Shown: positions 6,544 to 10,413 of the stretch, one piece after another
Layout of the letters: every line of letters starts with the position of its first letter
Numbering within the stretch: position 1 is the stretch's first letter
Assembly: GCA_023411445.1 (NCBI GenBank)
Contig: JAEYOT010000542.1
Location: 1-10,413, forward strand
DNA from: Pseudomonadota bacterium
Lineage (GTDB): Bacteria; Myxococcota_A; Polyangia; Polyangiales; Polyangiaceae
DNA: 10,413 nt
Direction: 5' to 3'
Made by a program: the position numbers and the translations under genes
The notes under the pieces: generated by a model
What the model saw: the letters and a program-made list of their open reading frames with translations, nothing else
The model's database searches: none
Told to the model about the DNA's origin: nothing

Positions 6544-7623
6544 TTACCAGAGCGCATGCAGCAACCGCTGATGCACGGATGGTAGCGCGAGGCGCGCGAC
6601 CTGGCTCTTCGTGAACAGCTCGACCCGGCGCGAGGCGAGCGAGCAGCGCACCACGCTGAGCGTGATGCGAAAGCGGGTGATGGTGTGGCGCGCCTCGCGC
6701 AGCACGTCCTTGGCCGCGCCGGCGAGCTGTGCCTCCTGCAGCGCTCGCTCGGCCCCGCGCTGCGGCGTCTCGCCGGCATTGAGCTCTACGAAGGGCAGCA
6801 CCCACAAGCCGGCCCAGCGCGGCGCGTCGGGCGGCAGCTGTCGCAGGAGAACCGCGTCGCCGCGTCGCACGTAGGCGGCAGCGGTCAGAAGCTCCGTCGG
6901 CTTCTTGCGCTTGGCCAGCTCCGGCAAGTCGCGCTCGAGGCCCTGCTTGAGCGCCGCGCACTCCACAGCCAGCGGGCACTCCGGGCAGCGCGGCGAGAGC
7001 GGCGTGCAGAGGGTGGCGCCGAGCTCCATCAGGCCTTGATTGAAATCCGCCGGACGATCGGCGGGCACGAGCTGCCGCGCCAGCTGCCACAGGCGCTGCT
7101 TGAGCGGCGCCTTCGCCGGATCACCCCGCAGCGCGAACCAGCGGGTGAGCACGCGCACCACGTTGCCGTCCACCAGCGGCTCGGGCAGGCCGAAAGCGAT
7201 GCTGGCGATGGCCCCGGCCGAGTACGGCCCTATGCCCGGTAGCGCCAAGAGCGCCGCCACGTCGCGCGGCAGCTCTCCGCCGTGCCGCTCCGTCACGGCG
7301 CGCGCGCCCGAGAGCAAGCGGCGAGCGCGCGAGTAGTAGCCGAGCCCCTGCCAAGCGTGCAGCACGTCCGCGTCAGCGGCTGCGGCCAGCGCCGCCACCG
7401 TGGGGAAGCGCTGCATCCAGCGCTCGTAGTAGCCGAGCACGGTCTTCACCTGCGTCTGCTGCAGCATCACTTCACTGACCCAGATGGCGTAAGGGTCCCG
7501 CGTTCGTCGCCACGGCAGATCGCGCTTGCGCGCCGCGTACCACTCGAGGAGCTGGCGCACCGCGCGGTCTGTCGACGCCGAGGCCGCGCGCTCGCTCCCG
7601 GCAAATGACGTTTCGGCAGGCAA
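6544..7623 (-). CDS. mutY: A/G-specific adenine DNA glycosylase
   Basis: MutY removes adenine mispaired with 8-oxoguanine and so limits G:C to T:A transversions from oxidative damage. The 359-residue product shows the complete architecture. SEVMLQQTQ carries the catalytic Glu51, WQGLGYYSRAR is at about 91-101, and the helix-hairpin-helix LPGIGPYSAGAIASIAFG spans 128-145. The catalytic Asp152 is in VDGNVVRVL. The [4Fe-4S] loop has Cys206-x6-Cys213-x2-Cys216-x5-Cys222. Residues from about 245 form the NUDIX-like 8-oxoG recognition domain, with a REARHTITRF segment near 309-318 that corresponds to the FRHTFSHF region of E. coli MutY. No ATG lies in frame near the N-terminus. The start used here is TTG at 7623-7621, with a weak AGG a few bases upstream. 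GTG at 7560-7558 would give 338 residues and fits the E. coli N-terminus about as well. The gene converges on aceE with 17 bp between stop codons, where I see no clear terminator. Confidence 0.95.
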   Translation of the reverse strand: MPAETSFAGSERAASASTDRAVRQLLEWYAARKRDLPWRRTRDPYAIWVSEVMLQQTQVKTVLGYYERWMQRFPTVAALAAAADADVLHAWQGLGYYSRARRLLSGARAVTERHGGELPRDVAALLALPGIGPYSAGAIASIAFGLPEPLVDGNVVRVLTRWFALRGDPAKAPLKQRLWQLARQLVPADRPADFNQGLMELGATLCTPLSPRCPECPLAVECAALKQGLERDLPELAKRKKPTELLTAAAYVRRGDAVLLRQLPPDAPRWAGLWVLPFVELNAGETPQRGAERALQEAQLAGAAKDVLREARHTITRFRITLSVVRCSLASRRVELFTKSQVARLALPSVHQRLLHALW

Positions 7624-7730
7624 ATCAGCCTGGGCGCTTCGGGCCCCGGGCCGAGCGCGGGCGGCCTTCGCGCCAAGCGCTTGTTTATGAAGCGGTTTCC
7701 GTGACAGACTCAGAGCTTACCCTGTTTTAG
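7624..7730. promoter_or_regulatory. Divergent intergenic region between mutY and the TPR-like gene
   Basis: This 107-bp region separates two divergent genes and must carry promoters for both, unless they are transcribed from elsewhere. Its right half (about 7681-7730) is clearly richer in A and T than its surroundings. It includes a perfect 10-bp palindrome CAAGCGCTTG at 7674-7683 and a near-repeat pair AAGCGCTT (7675-7682) and AAGCGGTT (7690-7697) with a 15-base period, which could be a regulator-binding site. On the plus strand GTGACA (7701-7706) resembles a -35, but nothing convincing lies 16-18 bases after it. No clear -10/-35 pair for mutY can be named. Confidence 0.5.
7719..7724 (+). 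promoter_or_regulatory. Candidate -10 element giving a leaderless transcript
   Basis: TACCCT fits the minimal TANNNT -10 pattern. A start site six or seven bases downstream would fall at about 7730-7731, right on the GTG-ATG start pair of the next gene. No usable Shine-Dalgarno stands before that start (AGG 7728-7730 is too close), which fits a leaderless message. No good -35 accompanies it, so the call is weak. Confidence 0.25.
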
Positions 7731-7733
7731 GTG

Positions 7734-8864
7734 ATGCCAGCGCCCCTCGTCGTATCACTCGACTCGATCCGCACCGATGGGTGGTTCGAACGCATTGGCG
7801 AGGGCATCGGCAGCTTCCAGGCGCTGTGCGACATCGTAGGGCCGCGCTTCTTCGCGTTCGCGATGATCACGGGGGCCCGCATCACGTCGCTGACCGTGGA
7901 CCGGCGCAACCCGGACAACACGCTGGTTGATTTCGTGGTCGGCCCGGACGGCGCCGAGCTCACGGACGCGGACACGCAGCGCCTGTCGCTGGCGGATTTC
8001 CGCAAGCGCTTGGTCTCGGCGCTGATCACGGAAGAGCCCATTTCGGACCCGCCCAAGCGCGTGACCGATCTGGAGGCGGTCCAGCTCCACGTCGGCGTGC
8101 GCTACCTGCTGCTCGCCCCGCTCTACGGTTACGCCCTGCGCGAGCTCACGGTGGAGCCGGAGGGCTCCCGGCTCCGCTTGCTGCACGACGGCGTGGAAGA
8201 GTCCTACCTGCTGAGCGCGTTTCGAGCTCGTATGCGCGCGCACGTGCGCGAGGAGCTCGAGCGCGTCACGCGGCCGCAGGCGCGCGGCGCCATCGAGCTG
8301 TCGCGTGTGGCCGAGGCCGAGCAAGCGGCTGAGCGCGGGGACCACGTCCGCGTGCTGGAGCTGCTCGGCGCCTGGCCGGCGCCGCTGGCGATCTTCCTGC
8401 GCACGCCCGAAGGGCAGATGCTCAACGTCGAGACGCGCGGGCTGATCGCGCGCGCTCTCGGCCTGCTCGGCAGCGCCTGCATCGTGCTCGGCGAGATCGG
8501 CAAGGGTGAAGAGGTGCTGCGGCTGGGGGTGCAGTACGCTGGCGACGGGCCGGTGGCCTCGGACATCTACTACCGGCTGGGCAGCGCCATGCTGTCGGAC
8601 GGGCGGGCCGGGGAGGCGATAGGTCCCTTGCGGCGCGCCGCCAACCTGGGAGCCCCCGGCGACAAAGTCTGGCCGATTCTGGCGCAGGCGTTCGCGCAGC
8701 GCGGCCGTTTCCTGGCCGCGTACTCCGCCACGCTGGAGGCGAAGGCGGCGGGCGCGCCGGACACTTCCGTGGCGCAGGTGCTGGAAACCGTGCGCGAGGC
8801 GCTCGGCCCGGCGCTCGTCAAGTTCGAAGAAACGGTCGCAGCCGCGGCCGAGCCACGCGCCTGA
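7734..8864 (+). CDS. Unrecognised protein with C-terminal TPR-like repeats
   Basis: I do not recognise this family. The 376-residue product has no signal peptide or convincing membrane helix and is probably cytoplasmic. The N-terminal half (about 1-180) is mixed alpha/beta, with segments such as DGWFERIGEGIGSF and RFFAFAMITGARI near the start and VGVRYLLLAPLYGYALRELTVEP around residue 120-145. A charged helical stretch follows (about 160-205). From about residue 240 three helix-turn-helix pairs look like tetratricopeptide repeats. The clearest is SDIYYRLGSAMLSDGRAGEA at 276-295, followed by a similar unit with LAQAFAQRGRFLAAYSATLE. TPRs normally bind partner proteins. Two starts are adjacent, GTG 7731 and ATG 7734; I chose ATG. 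It is divergent from mutY and is followed by a possible terminator, so it may be a single-gene unit. The coding nature is secure from length, codon bias and the repeat pattern; the function is open. Confidence 0.8.
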   Translation: MPAPLVVSLDSIRTDGWFERIGEGIGSFQALCDIVGPRFFAFAMITGARITSLTVDRRNPDNTLVDFVVGPDGAELTDADTQRLSLADFRKRLVSALITEEPISDPPKRVTDLEAVQLHVGVRYLLLAPLYGYALRELTVEPEGSRLRLLHDGVEESYLLSAFRARMRAHVREELERVTRPQARGAIELSRVAEAEQAAERGDHVRVLELLGAWPAPLAIFLRTPEGQMLNVETRGLIARALGLLGSACIVLGEIGKGEEVLRLGVQYAGDGPVASDIYYRLGSAMLSDGRAGEAIGPLRRAANLGAPGDKVWPILAQAFAQRGRFLAAYSATLEAKAAGAPDTSVAQVLETVREALGPALVKFEETVAAAAEPRA

Positions 8865-8873
8865 ACGTGGACG

Positions 8874-8924
8874 CCGGGCGAGCCCGCTCGGCGGCTCGCG
8901 CTTTGACGCGCGGAGCCCGCCCGG
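8874..8924 (+). terminator. Possible terminator structure after the TPR-like gene
   Basis: An inner 7-bp perfect hairpin (GCGAGCC at 8878-8884, GGCTCGC at 8893-8899, 8-base loop) is followed by CGCTTT. An alternative, overlapping pairing joins CCGGGCG (8874-8880) with CGCCCGG (8918-8924). The structure lies 10 bases after the stop at 8864. The T run is too short for a classic intrinsic terminator, so it may only slow or partly stop transcription. Confidence 0.35.
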
Positions 8925-8938
8925 GTTAGCTCGTGGTC

Positions 8939-9565
8939 ATGTCGAAAGTGTGGTCTGGAGCCCTGGCGTGCCTGCTGCTGTGCGCGCTGCCCGCCTGTGG
9001 TGACGATGACTCGAAGCGGTCGTCTCGCGGCGCGGCCGGGGAAGGCAGCGGCGGTGACGGCCCCGGCGGCGACGGTCGCGGTGGAGACTCGCCGAGGGGA
9101 GACGGTGGTCGACCGAGCACGAGCGAGCCGGGCGACTACGACTCGTACTGGATCCGGGCCACGGCAGAGATCTTGGTCGTGGATCCGACGACCGTGCTGC
9201 CCCAGCAGACCACCTTCGAGTATCCGGGCAAGGTGACGGACAGGATGTACGACGTGGAGGCGGAGGTGTTCGAGCAGATCGACGGGGGAGAGCTGGTCGT
9301 CTACACGCACTACGACGAGAGCGAGGTGTACTTCCGCCTGCGCTTGCCGCTGCTCGAGCAGGAAGATGGCTACTACCGCACGACGCCTACCGGCTTCAGC
9401 ATCTACTCGCTGAAGGATGGCGCGCTGGAGCTGATGCAAACACAAGCAAGCGGTGAGACCGCCGTCATCGGCACCACCTACTACGAAAAGTACACCGGTG
9501 ATTTCCCGCCACCGGATTGGCCGAGCACCGTGGTGGACGTCGCGCCGACGGAGGTGGTGCCGTGA
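8939..9565 (+). CDS. Small lipoprotein with Gly/Asp-rich linker, family not recognised
   Basis: The 208-residue product starts at ATG 8939; GTG 8933 in the same frame would add two residues. It has a lipoprotein signal with a hydrophobic core and lipobox Leu-Pro-Ala-Cys20, followed by Gly-Asp-Asp-Asp. A low-complexity linker (about 25-65) contains repeated Gly-Gly-Asp units and should hold the folded part away from the membrane. Residues about 66-208 contain no cysteine and many alternating hydrophobic and aromatic residues (for example ELVVYTHYDESEVYFRLRLP and EDGYYRTTPTGFSIYSL), suggesting a beta-rich domain. I do not recognise the family and see no catalytic motif. The stop overlaps the next start by four bases (GTGA), so the two proteins are almost certainly made together. 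The lipoprotein could be a partner, anchor, inhibitor or substrate of the downstream HExxH protein, which is inference from coupling only. Confidence 0.85.
   Translation: MSKVWSGALACLLLCALPACGDDDSKRSSRGAAGEGSGGDGPGGDGRGGDSPRGDGGRPSTSEPGDYDSYWIRATAEILVVDPTTVLPQQTTFEYPGKVTDRMYDVEAEVFEQIDGGELVVYTHYDESEVYFRLRLPLLEQEDGYYRTTPTGFSIYSLKDGALELMQTQASGETAVIGTTYYEKYTGDFPPPDWPSTVVDVAPTEVVP
9550..9554 (+). promoter_or_regulatory. Shine-Dalgarno site deciding the start of the HExxH protein
   Basis: GGAGG stands seven bases before GTG 9562, inside the last codons of the upstream lipoprotein gene. It favours GTG 9562 over a longer in-frame start at 9517, which would bury the signal peptide behind 15 extra residues. 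Confidence 0.75.
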
Positions 9566-10350
9566 AGCCGCTCTACACGGGTCTCGCGTTCGTGACTGCC
9601 CTGGCCACCGCGCTCCCAGCGCGGGCCGATACGGCTCCGGACTTCTTCGTGCCGCCGGAGGAGTGCAGCATGCTGAGCCCGGAGTGCAAATGCAGCGACG
9701 CTCCGATGCTGGAGCTGCTGACCAGGGATCGCAACCGCGCGCTGAATGCGTGGGACGACGTGGCGGATATGCTGACCGAGAGCTCGCTCGATCAGCGGGG
9801 CGCGATCAGCGAGTTCTTCGAGCGCTACAAGGCGGACCAGCGCATCATCGACCAGTTCGCCGCCTGTCCCGACTTTGCCACCAACGGCAGTAGCCTCAGC
9901 AAGTTCGCGGGCATCTCGCTCACGCGCGGCGGCGCGATGATCGATCCCTGCTTCTGTCAGCAGTTCTGCGACGGGATCACCAAGGCGGTGGCCGCGCACG
10001 AGGATCGCCACTTCGCATTCACGCTGGAGGCGTTGGTGGATCTGATGACCAGCAGCGTCGCCTGCAAGCTCGGGACGCTAGACCAGGCCTACTGCGACAG
10101 CATCGATACCCACCTCTTGGTCCGCTCGGAGCAGTACGCCTACGCTGTGGAGGTGGATGTACTCCACGAGTCGCTCGATGAGCTGCGTCAGAGCGATCCG
10201 GACGCTCCGGAGATGGAGTGCACCTGGGAGCCCTTGCCGGCCGCCACCACGCGCGTCGAGCCGATGCCGGCGCCGCCGGCCGGGCTGTGGGGCAGGCTGC
10301 AGATGCTGGGGAGCCGTCTCCTTTACGGCCGCGAAAGCAGCACCGGCTGA
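9562..10350 (+). CDS. Secreted cysteine-rich protein with HExxH motif, candidate zinc metallopeptidase
   Basis: From GTG 9562 the product is 262 residues. It opens with a Sec signal peptide (Lys2, hydrophobic core, likely cleavage after Ala-Arg-Ala22), so it acts in the periplasm or outside the cell. It has ten cysteines after the signal (35, 42, 44, 102, 130, 132, 136, 168, 178, 220), an even number compatible with disulfides; the densest cluster is CFCQQFC at 130-136. Ten residues later comes AAHEDRHFAF with H146-E147-x-x-H150, the zincin zinc-binding and catalytic motif, on a predicted helix. Possible third ligands are Asp174 in GTLDQAY, reminiscent of the aspzincin GTxDxxY motif but much further from HExxH than usual, and Glu190 in SEQYAYAVEVD. 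The last 40 residues are Pro-rich then weakly amphipathic. I do not recognise the family; the peptidase role is inferred from one short motif plus secretion. It is translationally coupled to the upstream lipoprotein. Confidence 0.85.
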   Translation: MKPLYTGLAFVTALATALPARADTAPDFFVPPEECSMLSPECKCSDAPMLELLTRDRNRALNAWDDVADMLTESSLDQRGAISEFFERYKADQRIIDQFAACPDFATNGSSLSKFAGISLTRGGAMIDPCFCQQFCDGITKAVAAHEDRHFAFTLEALVDLMTSSVACKLGTLDQAYCDSIDTHLLVRSEQYAYAVEVDVLHESLDELRQSDPDAPEMECTWEPLPAATTRVEPMPAPPAGLWGRLQMLGSRLLYGRESSTG

Positions 10351-10353
10351 GCG

Positions 10354-10413
10354 TTGAGCGACGGGCTCGTCGTCGGGCGCGGCGCGCGCTGGGCGCTCTT
10401 CGCGCTCACGCTG
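10354..10413 (+). CDS. Possible start of a further secreted or membrane protein, cut off by the window end
   Basis: A TTG at 10354, three bases after the preceding stop, opens a frame that stays open to the last base. It begins Leu/Met-Ser-Asp-Gly-Leu-Val-Val-Gly-Arg-Gly-Ala-Arg, followed by the hydrophobic run WALFALTL. This resembles the start of a signal peptide or membrane segment and would extend the operon. There is no evident Shine-Dalgarno, two other frames are also open over most of this short stretch, and only 20 codons are visible, so the call is tentative. Confidence 0.3.
   Translation, partial: MSDGLVVGRGARWALFALTL

Noticed and set aside
3809..7090. A 1093-codon open frame on the minus strand, opposite aceE and overlapping mutY in another frame
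   Set aside because: It lies antisense to an unmistakable aceE, and its translation is low-complexity (runs of Ala, Arg, Val, His). Such open frames are expected opposite GC3-rich genes.
9040..9115. Gly-Gly-Asp-coding repeats as a possible mobile or minisatellite element
   Set aside because: They are irregular at the DNA level and fit an ordinary lipoprotein linker.
9517..9561. Longer start for the HExxH protein
   Set aside because: It would put 15 residues before an evident signal peptide, and the good Shine-Dalgarno points to GTG 9562.

Overview
The window looks like a chromosome fragment of a high-GC member of the Myxococcota, probably class Polyangia. Three things suggest this: almost all codons end in G or C, several predicted lipoproteins have Gly/Ser/Asp-rich linkers behind the lipobox, and the truncated first gene ends in a two-helix tail with a Cys-Pro-rich loop that I associate with Polyangia TPR/PEGA-type proteins. 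This is a judgement from sequence style, not from a database search. There is no sign of an insertion sequence, prophage, CRISPR array, tRNA or rRNA.

Layout. (1) 1-2101, plus strand: the 3' end of a membrane-tail protein gene, overlapping by one base (TGATG) a lipoprotein gene that encodes a cadherin/Ig-like domain and a seven-blade FG-GAP propeller. (2) 2176-3753: an FAD-dependent dehydrogenase of the COG2509 type with a strong Shine-Dalgarno and a GTG start. (3) 3851-6526: aceE, the homodimeric pyruvate dehydrogenase E1, with no aceF or lpd beside it. A 25-bp near-perfect palindrome lies just inside the gene and an 8-bp direct repeat lies in its leader. (4) 6544-7623, minus strand: a MutY-type adenine glycosylase that converges on aceE with 17 bp between the stop codons. 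(5) 7624-7730: a divergent promoter region. (6) 7734-8864: an unrecognised protein with C-terminal TPR-like repeats. (7) 8939-10350: a translationally coupled pair, a small Gly/Asp-linker lipoprotein followed by a secreted ten-cysteine protein with an HExxH motif. A third secreted or membrane protein may begin at 10354 and run off the end.

How the genes fit together. The central block is housekeeping: carbon entry into the TCA cycle, a flavoprotein, and repair of oxidative DNA damage. It is flanked on both sides by lineage-specific cell-envelope genes. The best candidate for something undescribed is the coupled lipoprotein plus HExxH pair at 8939-10350. The other points worth checking are regulatory: the palindrome in the 5' end of aceE, and a stretch of about 120 bp with aberrant codon use and two palindromic elements near the end of the flavoprotein gene.
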